From NCBI RefSeq assembly GCF_006538165.1, contig NZ_BDLU01000011.1, positions 1 to 62,221 on the forward strand: 62,221 bases of DNA, given 5' to 3'. The DNA is from Komagataeibacter diospyri. Lineage in GTDB: Bacteria; Pseudomonadota; Alphaproteobacteria; Acetobacterales; Acetobacteraceae. Position 1 is the first letter of the stretch. Each line of letters opens with the position of its first letter. The notes beneath the pieces were generated by a model. It saw nothing but the letters and a program-made list of their open reading frames with translations. It was not told the origin of the DNA and did no database searches. The position numbers and the translations under genes are program-made. Below are positions 27,198-35,722 of this stretch, piece after piece.

Positions 27198-29966
27198 TCA
27201 TGCTTCCTGTTTTTTCAGCAGCAGACGGGCCGCCAGCATATAGACAGACCCGAAGGCGGCCAGTGCAATGTACATGGGCCAGAAGCTGCTGGTCCCCAGC
27301 CCCTTGGTAAAGCAGCCAAGACTGATCAGCTGGTACCATGACGCGGGAAAGCCCAGCCCCACGATACGGCTGACACCCGTAAGGGTGGAGGCGGGATAAA
27401 GCAGCCCGGAAAAATTGACCGCCGGGATCAGGCAGATGATGGATGTGCCGAAAATGGCCGCGACCTGTGAACTGACAAAGGTCGAGATCAGCAGCCCCAG
27501 GCCCGTGGCTGACAGCACGAACAGGATACCGCCCACCGTCAGCGCCAGCAGCGATCCCTTCAGTGGCACCCCCATGATAATCACGGCCACCGCCACCAGC
27601 ATGAAATAGCTGATCGTCGCCAGCGCCACATATGGCGCCTGCTTGCCCATCAGGTACTGCCCGACCGATGCGGGGGAGGCGTAGAGGTTGACGATCGACC
27701 CCACTTCCTTTTCCCGCACCACGCCCAGGGCGGTCAGCATGGTCGGGATCAGGATCAGCGCGAGCATGATGACGCCGGGGGTCATGGCGTAGATGCTGCG
27801 GAATTCCTGATTGTAGGAAAAGCGCGGCTCGATGGTGATGGGGGCCGTCGGCCCCTGCGGCAGTTCACGGCCCAGCGTTGCCGCATATCCCCCCAGCACG
27901 CCAGTGACATAGGCGCGCACATTGGCTGCAAGGAATGGCACCGCGCCATCGATTATCACACCAACTTCCGGCCTGCGCCCCGCTTCCATGTCACGGGCGA
28001 AACCGGGGGGAATATCCAGCGCCAGCTGGACACGGCCATTGCGGATGGCGCGGTCCAGCGCATTGGCGTCCGCCACGGGCGCGCGTTCATGGAAATAGGC
28101 CGAGCCACGGAAACTGTCGATCAGTTCACGACTGATGGTGGTCCGGTCATGGTCACTGACGGTAAAGCCGATCCCTTCCACATCGAACGAAATGCTGGAT
28201 GCGGCCACCACCAGAAGGATCAGCGGCCCGATCAGCGCGAAGGTCAGGCGCAGCCGGTCGCGCAGCAGTTCAACCGCTTCACGCCGGGCAAAGGCCCATG
28301 CCCGTGGCAGCCAGCTGCCGCCCAGCCTGCCAAAGCGGGTGGCCAGCATTTTGCTGACGCCATGCCACCATGTATGTGCGGGCGTTGCGGGTTTGACGGG
28401 TGGCGCCTGTGCGTCGGTTGCCGCCTCGGCATCTTCCAGATAGGCGATGAAGGCGGCTTCCAGACTGGGCGCCTTGCGTTTCTGTACCAGTTCGGCCGGC
28501 GTGCCGACCGCCAGCACGTGCCCCCGGTGCATGAGCGATATCCGGTCGCATCGCGCTGCTTCATTCATGAAGTGGGTGGATACGAAAATCGTCACATGCC
28601 CTTCACGCGACAGGCGGATCAGGTGTCGCCAGAACATGTCGCGTGCGGCCGGGTCCACGCCGGAAGTCGGTTCGTCAAGGATCAGGATTTCGGGATTGTT
28701 GATGCACGCCGCCGCCAGTTGCAGACGCTGGCGGATCCCCAGCGGCAGGGAAGCGGGGCTGACATCGGCGCAGTTGCGCAGCTCAAACGCATCAAGCGAT
28801 TGTTCGACACATTGCGCGGCCCTGTCTGCAGGCATGCGGTACAGCCGTGCCTGAAGCATGAGATTCTGCCGCACGGTCAGTTCTTCATACAGCGAAAACG
28901 CCTGCGACATGTACCCGATGCGCATGCGGGTCTTCATGTCGCCTGCCGTGATCTGTTCGCCAAACAGCTTTGCCGTGCCGCTGGTCACGTCCAGCAGGCC
29001 GGTCAGCATCTTCATGGTAGTGGACTTGCCGCAGCCGTTGGAGCCGAGGAAGCCGAAAATTTCGCCCCGGCTGATGGTGAAGCTGACGTCGCTTACCGCC
29101 GTGAAACTGCCAAAGCGGCGGGTCAGGTGCTCGGCCTCGATGGCGGGGGGGCCGCCGGGACTGGCATAGGGCGGGATGACAAAGCCGCTGGCCTGCTGGC
29201 GCCGGGTGTCCGGCAGCAGCGATATGTAGGCAGCTTCCAGCGATGTGGTATGCGTGCGTTCCAGCACGTTATGGGTCCGGTCACTGATCAGGACCTTGCC
29301 GTCATCCATGGCCACCAGCCACGCAAACCGCTCCGCTTCATCCATATACGCAGTGGACACGATGACTGACATGGACGGCCGTTCCCTGCGCAACTGGTCC
29401 ACCAATGTCCAGAACTGCTGGCGTGACAGCGGATCAACGCCCGTGGTCGGTTCATCCAGGATCAGCAGGTCCGGGTCATGCACCAGCGCGCAGCACAGGC
29501 TGACCTTCTGCTTCATGCCGCCCGACAGGTGGCCAGCTGCCCGATCGGGAAAAGGGGCCAGACCCGTGGCATCCAGCAGTCGCTGTATGCGTGCGTCACG
29601 CGCCTGCGCATCCATACCGAACAGGCGGGCGAAGAAATCGATGTTTTCCCATACCGACAGCGTGGGATACAGGTTGCGGCCCAACCCCTGCGGCATGAAA
29701 GCGACGCGCGGCAGGAATGCCTCACGCGCGCGGCGGTCGCCCATATCCGATCCCAATACCGACACCGTGCCCGACTGCAGCTTGCGCACCCCGGCGATCA
29801 GGCCCAGCAGGGTGGATTTGCCTACCCCATCCGGCCCGACAAGGCCAATGGTGGTCCCGGCAGGCAGGTCCAGCGTCACATTGTCCAGTGCCGTGACCGC
29901 GCCATAGCGGTGGGTGACCCCCGTTATGGTGATGCCCGCCGGGTTATGCGGGGTATCGGCGCTCAT
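27198..29966 (-). CDS. Fused ABC transporter: two ATPase domains plus ABC-2 permease (RbbA/YhiH-like)
   Basis: This 922-residue protein joins three modules. ATPase 1 (about residues 10-235) has Walker A GPDGVGKST, signature LSGGMKQK and Walker B LLILDEPTTGVD. ATPase 2 (about 275-510) has Walker A GSNGCGKST and Walker B LILDEPTSGVD, but its signature reads LPLGIRQR rather than LSGG. The permease (about 565-922) ends with ABC-2 helices and has REKEVGSIVNLYASP. The start overlaps the adaptor gene by four bases. Similar proteins were studied as YhiH and RbbA; here an efflux role follows from the neighbours. Confidence 0.92.
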   Translation of the reverse strand: MSADTPHNPAGITITGVTHRYGAVTALDNVTLDLPAGTTIGLVGPDGVGKSTLLGLIAGVRKLQSGTVSVLGSDMGDRRAREAFLPRVAFMPQGLGRNLYPTLSVWENIDFFARLFGMDAQARDARIQRLLDATGLAPFPDRAAGHLSGGMKQKVSLCCALVHDPDLLILDEPTTGVDPLSRQQFWTLVDQLRRERPSMSVIVSTAYMDEAERFAWLVAMDDGKVLISDRTHNVLERTHTTSLEAAYISLLPDTRRQQASGFVIPPYASPGGPPAIEAEHLTRRFGSFTAVSDVSFTISRGEIFGFLGSNGCGKSTTMKMLTGLLDVTSGTAKLFGEQITAGDMKTRMRIGYMSQAFSLYEELTVRQNLMLQARLYRMPADRAAQCVEQSLDAFELRNCADVSPASLPLGIRQRLQLAAACINNPEILILDEPTSGVDPAARDMFWRHLIRLSREGHVTIFVSTHFMNEAARCDRISLMHRGHVLAVGTPAELVQKRKAPSLEAAFIAYLEDAEAATDAQAPPVKPATPAHTWWHGVSKMLATRFGRLGGSWLPRAWAFARREAVELLRDRLRLTFALIGPLILLVVAASSISFDVEGIGFTVSDHDRTTISRELIDSFRGSAYFHERAPVADANALDRAIRNGRVQLALDIPPGFARDMEAGRRPEVGVIIDGAVPFLAANVRAYVTGVLGGYAATLGRELPQGPTAPITIEPRFSYNQEFRSIYAMTPGVIMLALILIPTMLTALGVVREKEVGSIVNLYASPASVGQYLMGKQAPYVALATISYFMLVAVAVIIMGVPLKGSLLALTVGGILFVLSATGLGLLISTFVSSQVAAIFGTSIICLIPAVNFSGLLYPASTLTGVSRIVGLGFPASWYQLISLGCFTKGLGTSSFWPMYIALAAFGSVYMLAARLLLKKQEA

Positions 29967-30949
29967 TGCGGGGCATCGGCCACATCAAGTGTTGCGGGCC
30001 AGCGAATGGACGGATCGGTACGCACGTAGCCATCACCCGTCATGCCCGATTTCAGCACGTCGCCATAATGTCGGGCCGTTTCGGGGGAGACGCGCAGCTT
30101 CACACGATAGACAAGCTTGTCACGCTCGGTGGCGGTTTCGACATATTTCGGTGTGAACTGCGCTTCGGGCGAGATGAAGGAGATCGTGGCCGGGATCACC
30201 TGCTGGTGCAGTGCGTCAAGTGCGATACGCGCCTGATCGCCCACACGCAGCCGTCCGGCCTGCTGCGAGGGGAAGAAAATGGTCAGATACATGTCCGTGG
30301 GGTCAAGAAGGGAAGCCACGCGACCGCCACCGGGCAGTACGGCGCCCTTTTCCACGATACGGTATTCGATCCGGCCAGCCACGGGCGCGCGGATGGTCAT
30401 GTCATCGGCGCTGGAGGCCGCTTCCGTGACCTGCGCCTGTGCTGCGTCAACTGCGGCCTGTGCGGCGTCCACGGCCCGGCCCGCCGCATCGGCCGCGGAT
30501 GTTGCGGTATCAAGGTTTGTCTGGTGCTGCGACAGTTCCATGTCGGATACCAGATGCTGGCGGAACATGGTGCGGGCATGGTCAAGGTCAAGCTGTGAAA
30601 GGTGCCGGGCCGACACGCGGGCGTCGCGTTCGGCCCCCGCGCGTGCGACATCGGCCTGTGCCGCACGCAGGCGCGCGCGCGCTGCATCCAGCTGCGCGCG
30701 GGCGGTGGTGTCATCCTCGCGGGCCAGAACCTGGCCGCTGGCGACTGTATCGCCTTCGTGGAAATCCAGTTCCGTGATGCGGCCGGGATACTTGACCGCC
30801 ACGTCAATGCGCGCCAGTTCCAGACGGCCGTTGGCGCGCGCAAGGCCCGCAGGCAGGTCACCACGGTGCTGGACCACATACCATCCGGCCCCGCCGGCCG
30901 CCACGATTACAGCAACCCCCGCGCCAATCGCCGCGTCACGCCACTTCAT
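29963..30949 (-). CDS. HlyD-family periplasmic adaptor of the efflux operon
   Basis: The 328-residue membrane fusion protein has one N-terminal helix (AAIGAGVAVIVAAGGAGWY), a lipoyl-like half NGRLELARIDVAVKYPGRI, an alanine-rich coiled-coil hairpin (about residues 85-190) and a beta-barrel end with LVYRVKLRV. It is the first gene of the operon and resembles YhiI. It would bridge the inner-membrane transporter and the outer-membrane factor. Confidence 0.91.
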   Translation of the reverse strand: MKWRDAAIGAGVAVIVAAGGAGWYVVQHRGDLPAGLARANGRLELARIDVAVKYPGRITELDFHEGDTVASGQVLAREDDTTARAQLDAARARLRAAQADVARAGAERDARVSARHLSQLDLDHARTMFRQHLVSDMELSQHQTNLDTATSAADAAGRAVDAAQAAVDAAQAQVTEAASSADDMTIRAPVAGRIEYRIVEKGAVLPGGGRVASLLDPTDMYLTIFFPSQQAGRLRVGDQARIALDALHQQVIPATISFISPEAQFTPKYVETATERDKLVYRVKLRVSPETARHYGDVLKSGMTGDGYVRTDPSIRWPATLDVADAPQ

Positions 30950-31346
30950 GCTGCCGGACCTTCATGCTGTCCGGCGCAAGTCGTGTGAAAATGAAATGAC
31001 GCGATCATGCAACTTTCCTCAAGGTCAACGCAGGCCATCCTGCCGTTGGGGTGTATATTCGATGGGAATGCAGGGTCATGCATTGATCCAGAGGCGGATA
31101 TCTGAACTTTCCCGATTAAAAATCACGTTCTGCCACCGGGTGGGGAAGACCAGCATGGACGTTCCTGAATATGTATACGTATAAGTGTATTTTAATTTCA
31201 AAAAAGAAAGCAACCCGTAAAATATCCCGCCCGGTATATTTTATGTTTCGGCATATGTCATGTGTGGGTTATGTGCAGACAGTCCACGGAAACAGGTCGC
31301 CCGCATGCAGGACCGGACACAGAGTCACAAGGAAGGCAGCAACAGG
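30950..31346. other. Divergent control region of the efflux operon and TetR gene
   Basis: About 400 bases contain the promoters of the adaptor operon (leftward) and the TetR regulator (rightward). The right half is AT-rich, with TATACGTATA-like sequence near 31171. No clear palindromic operator could be assigned. Confidence 0.5.
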
Positions 31347-32003
31347 ATGCCAGACAAGGAACGCCCCCGGTCTGCCCGCATGGGCCGCCCGTCCGTCGCG
31401 GAGGCGGCGACGCTGTCCGAAAGGATTCTGGAGGAAGCTGTCCGGCTGTTCTTCGACCTTGGGTTCCGGGGTACCAGCATGGACATGGTGGCGGAGGCGG
31501 CGGGCGTTACAAAACGCACCCTTTATGCGCGATATCGCAGCAAGCCCCTGCTGTTTGAAGCCGTGGTCAGCACGACCATTGATATCCGGCTGGATGCGCT
31601 GGCATTGCTGATGCCGGCGGACGGAAATATCCGCTCTCGGCTGGTTTCAGTCTGCACGTTGCTGCTGGACTGGCTGCTGACGGATCGCAGCGTGGGGATG
31701 TACCGCGTGGTTTCAGCGGAAAGCCGGCAGTTTCCGGCGCTTGCCCGCAATATCCATTCCCATGGCGCCCGCAGGGCGGCGCAGTTGATCGGCCACGCCC
31801 TGCATGAAGGCGTGAAAAACGGGGAAATCGAGATTGATGATATCGGGTTTGCGGCGGATTACCTGACGGCCGCCGTGATCCAGTACCCGTTCCAGCAGGC
31901 TGTTCTGGGCCTGATTACGGTCAGACTGGATGACGCCATGCGCCGCCATATCGATCAGGCAGTGGAACTGTTCCTGAACGGTGCGCGTGCCTGCCCGCAG
32001 TAG
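31347..32003 (+). CDS. TetR/AcrR-family regulator (probable efflux-operon repressor)
   Basis: The ATG at 31347 gives 218 residues; an open frame back to 31260 is excluded because it adds unstructured residues and lacks a ribosome site. The helix-turn-helix is in TSMDMVAEAAGVTKRTLYARY. The C-terminal TetR_C region contains MYRVVSAESRQFPALARN, as in AcrR-like regulators with a large C-terminal helix pack. Divergence from the transporter operon suggests it represses those genes until a pumped ligand binds. Confidence 0.88.
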   Translation: MPDKERPRSARMGRPSVAEAATLSERILEEAVRLFFDLGFRGTSMDMVAEAAGVTKRTLYARYRSKPLLFEAVVSTTIDIRLDALALLMPADGNIRSRLVSVCTLLLDWLLTDRSVGMYRVVSAESRQFPALARNIHSHGARRAAQLIGHALHEGVKNGEIEIDDIGFAADYLTAAVIQYPFQQAVLGLITVRLDDAMRRHIDQAVELFLNGARACPQ

Positions 32004-32035
32004 AAGTGGTGGCAGGGAGACAGGGACAAAAACGT

Positions 32036-32074
32036 CAGGCCACGTCCGGCCGAGAGGCGGAACGTGGCCCGATG
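32036..32074 (-). terminator. Rho-independent terminator of bacterioferritin
   Basis: On the minus strand GCCACGTTCCGCC pairs with GGCCGGACGTGGC, followed by CTGACGTTTTTG. It starts a few bases after the bfr stop codon and also lies 3' of the convergent TetR gene. Confidence 0.8.
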
Positions 32075-32079
32075 CCTGC

Positions 32080-32568
32080 TTATTCCTGATCGGGGGCAGG
32101 GGCGGAGTTGAGCTGGATGTACTTCTCGATCCCCACCTGACGGATCAGGTCGAACTGACGGTCGAGGAAGTCCTCGTGCTCTTCCTCGTTGACCAGGATC
32201 TTGAGGAACAGGTCGCGGGAGACGAAATCGCGCACGCTTTCGCAATAGGCGATGCCTTCGCGCAGGTCGCCAATGGCCTTTTCTTCAAGCTTCAGGTCGC
32301 ATTTGAGGATTTCCTCCACATCCTGCCCCACCAGGATCTGGTTGTAGCGCTGCACGTTGGGCAGGCCACCCAGATACAGGATGCGCTCGATCAGCCAGTC
32401 GGCATGGCGCATTTCCTCGATCGATTCTTCATATTCCTTCTTGCCCAGCAGGGTAACGCCCCAGTGGCGCAGTGTGCGGGCGTGCAGGTAATACTGATTG
32501 ATGGCCGTCAGCTCGTTCGTAAGCTGGGTGTTCAGGTGTTCGATCACCTTGGGATCTTTGATCGGCAT
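32080..32568 (-). CDS. bfr: Bacterioferritin
   Basis: The 162-residue protein forms a 24-subunit haem-containing iron-storage shell. The ferroxidase ligands are visible: Glu19, Glu52 with His55 in EEMRHADWLIERI, and the EEEH motif near residue 128. Met53 is the expected haem ligand. Its length is standard. A Fur-like box lies about 95 bases upstream, so iron control is likely. No bacterioferritin-associated ferredoxin gene is recognisable beside it. Confidence 0.95.
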   Translation of the reverse strand: MPIKDPKVIEHLNTQLTNELTAINQYYLHARTLRHWGVTLLGKKEYEESIEEMRHADWLIERILYLGGLPNVQRYNQILVGQDVEEILKCDLKLEEKAIGDLREGIAYCESVRDFVSRDLFLKILVNEEEHEDFLDRQFDLIRQVGIEKYIQLNSAPAPDQE

Positions 32569-32660
32569 GGCGTGACTCGCTATGATAAATTATGGCAGGA
32601 TTGGATATATTGGATTTAATGGGAGGTTGTAAATAAAAAATTATTATATATCAGCGCATT

Positions 32661-32679
32661 AATAATGATAATTCTTATT
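32661..32679. promoter_or_regulatory. Candidate Fur box upstream of bfr
   Basis: AATAATGATAATTCTTATT agrees at 15 of 19 positions with the classical Fur box GATAATGATAATCATTATC, counted by eye. It sits in the AT-rich spacer between bfr and the divergent transporter gene. Fur or a related iron regulator such as Irr could act here on bfr. Confidence 0.5.
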
Positions 32680-32797
32680 CGCAAATAATGAGATATACGT
32701 TTTTATCCACCTGTTGTCGTACCTTTTCCTCATGGGCAGTGGCCTGTGCCACTGCCGGGGCCATTCGTGCCGCGTCGCGAGCCCTCTCATCACTCAT
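32675..32797 (-). CDS. Possible 40-residue small protein
   Basis: A short frame on the minus strand starts ATG at 32797 and encodes MSDERARDAARMAPAVAQ and a charged middle, stopping inside the Fur-like box. Codon choice is GC-rich like real genes, in contrast to the AT-rich DNA beside it. The ribosome site is weak (ACAGG) and no family was recognised. It could be a small gene ahead of bfr or chance. Confidence 0.25.
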   Translation of the reverse strand: MSDERARDAARMAPAVAQATAHEEKVRQQVDKNVYLIICE

Positions 32798-32850
32798 GCC
32801 TGTTTTTTTTCTGCTGCATCCATCCGTAAGCCACGGGGTAATCAAGCTGT

Positions 32851-33786
32851 ATGCTCTCGACCATTATTACCGCCATGTTGCCCCTCGTCGTGGTTTTCCT
32901 GTTGGGCTACCGTGCCGGATGGCACCGTGATTTCAATGGGGAGCAGGTTTCCGTCCTGAACCGGATGGTCATGCTCTATGCCTTTCCCCTCAATCTGTTT
33001 GTGGGTATTGCGGGCATGCCGCGCACCATTCTTGCGGGGCAGTTGCCGCTGGCAGCGTCGGTTTTCGGAATCATGTGCGGCAGTTTCGGCGTGGCGTATG
33101 TCCTGTCGCACTATGTGTTCCGGCGTGACGCGGCGGCATCCGCCCTGCAGGGATTGGCCATGGGGGCGCCGTCGGTGCCCTTCATCGGGTCAGCCATGCT
33201 GCCGGTACTGGTAGGGCATGCAAGTACGTCGGTAGCAATTTCGGCCGCCGTGTTCGCCATGGTTCTGGTCCAGACGCCGGTCTGTATGGTCATGCTGGCC
33301 AAAAGTACCCATGCTGGATCGCCTGAACAGGCCCGGCTTGTGCCACAGATCATCGCAGCGTGCAGGGAACCGATTGTCTGGGCCCCGATTGTCGCGACGC
33401 TTCTGGTCGTATCGGGTATCCACCTGCCTGGGCCGTTGCTCAGGTCAGGGGAACTGCTGGGTAATGCAGCGGCCGGGGTGGGGCTGTTCGCATCCGGGAT
33501 CGTCCTGTTCCTGCAGCGGGTTGCAGTGACGCTGCCGGTGGTGGTCACTGTTGCCGTGCGTAATATTGTCATTCCCGTCATGTCATGGTTGCTGCTGAGC
33601 ATGCTGGGCCTGCCGCATGAAGTGGTCCGTACTGCCGTGCTGGCCCTGTCCATTCCGGTGGGGACGGTTGTAGTCATCCTTGCGGTGCGTTTCGGGACGG
33701 ATGAGCAGGAGGCGGCATCGACCCTGTTTCTCAGCGCCGTGGTGTCGGTGCTGACGATGGCACTATTCATTGCCTGTGTGGGATAA
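32851..33786 (+). CDS. AEC-family (auxin efflux carrier-like) transporter
   Basis: The 311-residue membrane protein has about ten hydrophobic helices in two inverted halves, the pattern of the AEC/MdcF family. The N-terminal LLGYRAGW and helix LNRMVMLYAFPLNLF, then LSIPVGTVVVILA near the end, fit. Related proteins move malonate, malate or other carboxylates; the substrate here is not shown. It is transcribed away from bfr and followed by a palindromic repeat. No strong ribosome site precedes the ATG, so the start is moderately certain. Confidence 0.82.
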   Translation: MLSTIITAMLPLVVVFLLGYRAGWHRDFNGEQVSVLNRMVMLYAFPLNLFVGIAGMPRTILAGQLPLAASVFGIMCGSFGVAYVLSHYVFRRDAAASALQGLAMGAPSVPFIGSAMLPVLVGHASTSVAISAAVFAMVLVQTPVCMVMLAKSTHAGSPEQARLVPQIIAACREPIVWAPIVATLLVVSGIHLPGPLLRSGELLGNAAAGVGLFASGIVLFLQRVAVTLPVVVTVAVRNIVIPVMSWLLLSMLGLPHEVVRTAVLALSIPVGTVVVILAVRFGTDEQEAASTLFLSAVVSVLTMALFIACVG

Positions 33787-33803
33787 GAATAGCCAGAAGG
33801 CTG

Positions 33804-33900
33804 AAAATAAAATGTTTTTGGGTTCCGCTTTTTTTAAGGTGGCGTTTCCTGAAGCTTTTGGGGGAAATTTTCAACAAAAACTTCTTTATGATTTTTGTAT
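33804..33900 (+). repeat. Intergenic palindromic repeat
   Basis: GTTTTTGGGTTCCGC, a T/A loop and GGTGGCGTTTCCTGAAG show the family core. A second arm CTGAAGCTTTT and the end motif CTTCTTTATGATTT follow. The first stem is weakened by substitutions. It lies directly after the AEC transporter stop. Confidence 0.7.
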
Positions 33901-34059
33901 TGTTTCTGTAATTATAATATAAAAATATTACTTATTGTTTTTTTCAATTCCCTTTTTTTTAAAAGCAATTTCACCAAATATTCATATTATGCATCGTGTG
34001 CTGTCCTATACCTTTCCATGCCTATCAACTGAATAGGCGTCTGGACAGGAATGGACATC

Positions 34060-34224
34060 ATGAAACAGGATTCCGAACCGAAGTCGCCGCACATCCATGA
34101 AGAATGGCGGCCTGCGCTTGTTCTGGTGTGGAAAGACACACGGGGGCAGGCAAGGCAGGTGCAGCCTTCCATCCCACCTGAAATGATGGAAGAAGACGAA
34201 GCCTATATTCATGACGAATTCTGA
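34060..34224 (+). CDS. Small acidic hypothetical protein upstream of PPK2
   Basis: A 54-residue frame starts at ATG 34060, nine bases after AGGA, and stops 33 bases before ppk2. The protein begins MKQDSEPKSPHIHEEW, has a central VLVWKDTRGQARQV and a very acidic end, EMMEEDEAYIHDEF. Codon use matches real genes around it. No family was recognised. Its position suggests cotranscription with ppk2 and perhaps a role with polyphosphate, but this is inference only. Confidence 0.6.
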   Translation: MKQDSEPKSPHIHEEWRPALVLVWKDTRGQARQVQPSIPPEMMEEDEAYIHDEF

Positions 34225-34257
34225 TGTTCTCCCTTCCTTTCATTATCAGGAAACCAG

Positions 34258-35187
34258 ATGGAGATGACCACCGACATGACCGAACGTCCCGGCAGTGACA
34301 ATGCATCATGGGAACGGAACCGCCTGCGTGAGGAAGTTCTGGACGATATTGATGAAGAAATAGAACTTGAACTGGATGACGCCCGCCTTGGTTCGGACAA
34401 GGACAACGGCACGCCTGATTTCAGACGGGCGTATTTCCGTGAACTGCTGTCCCTGCAGGGGGAACTGGTCAAGCTGCAGGACTGGGTCAAGGAAACCGGG
34501 CACAGGGTTGTGGTGATCTGTGAAGGACGGGACGCTGCAGGCAAAGGGGGTGTCATCAAGCGCATTACCCAGCGGCTGAACCCGCGTATATGCCGTGTCG
34601 CGGCACTGCCGGCCCCTAACGATCGGGAGCGCACACAGTGGTATTTCCAGCGTTACGTCAGTCATCTGCCGGCGGCGGGGGAAATCGTGCTGTTTGACCG
34701 CAGTTGGTATAACCGTGCGGGCGTCGAGCGGGTCATGAACTTCTGCACCGACGATGAATATGAGGAATTTTTCCGCTCTGTTCCCGAATTTGAACGCATG
34801 CTGGTGCGTAGCGGGATACAGATTATCAAATACTGGTTTTCCATTTCTGATGATGAACAGGAACTGCGTTTCCGCGCCCGTATGGAAGATCCGCTGAAGC
34901 AGTGGAAACTCAGCCCCATGGATCTGGAAAGCAGGCGGCGGTGGGAATCCTATACGCTGGCCAAGGAAATCATGCTGGAACGTTCAAATATTGACGAAGC
35001 ACCGTGGTGGATCGTTCCGGCTGATGACAAGAAGAAGGCGCGCCTTAACTGTATAAGTCACCTACTGTCACAGGTACCCTATCATGATGTAAGCAAGCCC
35101 GAAGTGCGGTTGCCCGAGCGGGTTTACAGCCCCGATTATATTCGTCAGCCTGTACCCGACAGTATGATTGTGCCGCAAAAATATTGA
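34258..35187 (+). CDS. ppk2: Polyphosphate kinase 2 (single-domain)
   Basis: The 309-residue enzyme transfers phosphate between polyphosphate and nucleotides. Walker A GRDAAGKGG spans residues 90-98, Walker B is FDRSWYNR near residue 152, and a lid segment follows. The acidic N-terminal extension (residues 1-50) precedes the one catalytic domain. The class, and so whether it favours ADP or AMP phosphorylation, cannot be decided safely here. Pit and Pst phosphate genes lie downstream past two IS elements. Confidence 0.93.
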   Translation: MEMTTDMTERPGSDNASWERNRLREEVLDDIDEEIELELDDARLGSDKDNGTPDFRRAYFRELLSLQGELVKLQDWVKETGHRVVVICEGRDAAGKGGVIKRITQRLNPRICRVAALPAPNDRERTQWYFQRYVSHLPAAGEIVLFDRSWYNRAGVERVMNFCTDDEYEEFFRSVPEFERMLVRSGIQIIKYWFSISDDEQELRFRARMEDPLKQWKLSPMDLESRRRWESYTLAKEIMLERSNIDEAPWWIVPADDKKKARLNCISHLLSQVPYHDVSKPEVRLPERVYSPDYIRQPVPDSMIVPQKY

Positions 35188-35240
35188 GGGCAGAAAAAGA
35201 TATTAATTCAAAACAGATAAAAACTGTTTAGAAATAACAT

Positions 35241-35308
35241 TTTGATAAAATAATAAAAGTTTTTGGGTGCCGCCTTTTTTAAGGCGGCATTTTCTTAAGC
35301 TTTTTTCA
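35241..35308 (+). repeat. Left part of a palindromic repeat interrupted by the IS
   Basis: AGTTTTTGGGTGCCGCC, a T/A loop, then GGCGGC form a perfect first stem 3' of ppk2. The second stem starts AAGCTTTTTTCA and is broken by the IS at 35309. Its partner sequence resumes at 36130. Confidence 0.8.
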
Positions 35309-35341
35309 GGGGCTGTTGGGAATTGAGTTTTCTAAAGGGCC

Positions 35342-35722
35342 ATGATGTGTTTCAAAGACCATATGGATCGCTTCATACTGACGGATGCCCAATGGGCGAA
35401 AATGGAACCGCTGTGCCTTGGCAGGAAGACGGATCGAGGTCGCAGCGGGAAGGATAACCGCCTCTTCATCGAGGCGGTCCTATGGATCGCCCGGACCGGT
35501 AGTCCGTGGCGGGACCTGCCGACGTATTTCGGACATTGGAACTCGGTTTATTCGCGCTACAGCGACTGGACGAAAGCCGGTGTTTTCCAGAAGATTTTCG
35601 AGGCTGTCTCCGATGATCCCGACATGGAATATGCGATGATCGATGGCACGGTCATCCGGGTTCACCGCCATGGCCAGGGCGCAAAAGGGGGACCCGAAGT
35701 CAGGCGACGGGACGCAGTGTGA
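35342..35722 (+). CDS. IS5-type transposase, N-terminal frame (orfA)
   Basis: The 126-residue product starts MCFKDHMDRFILTDAQW and includes the DUF4096-like N-terminal domain with GSPWRDLPTYFGHW. The first catalytic Asp is in MIDGTVIRVHRH near residue 101. It ends in a different frame from the family: after GQGAKGG the usual transposase sequence continues in the -1 frame from the run GCAAAAGGGGGACC at 35681. A full transposase therefore needs a -1 frameshift into the next frame, or coupled expression as two chains. Confidence 0.85.
   Translation: MMCFKDHMDRFILTDAQWAKMEPLCLGRKTDRGRSGKDNRLFIEAVLWIARTGSPWRDLPTYFGHWNSVYSRYSDWTKAGVFQKIFEAVSDDPDMEYAMIDGTVIRVHRHGQGAKGGPEVRRRDAV

Noticed and set aside
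28089..29369. A 426-codon plus-strand frame inside the fused transporter gene
   Set aside because: The minus-strand frame carries both ATPase motif sets and permease helices; the plus-strand one has no features.
35681..35722. Transposase frameshift as a simple inactivating deletion
   Set aside because: The same run is conserved in the diverged neighbouring copy, so a programmed shift is the better explanation.
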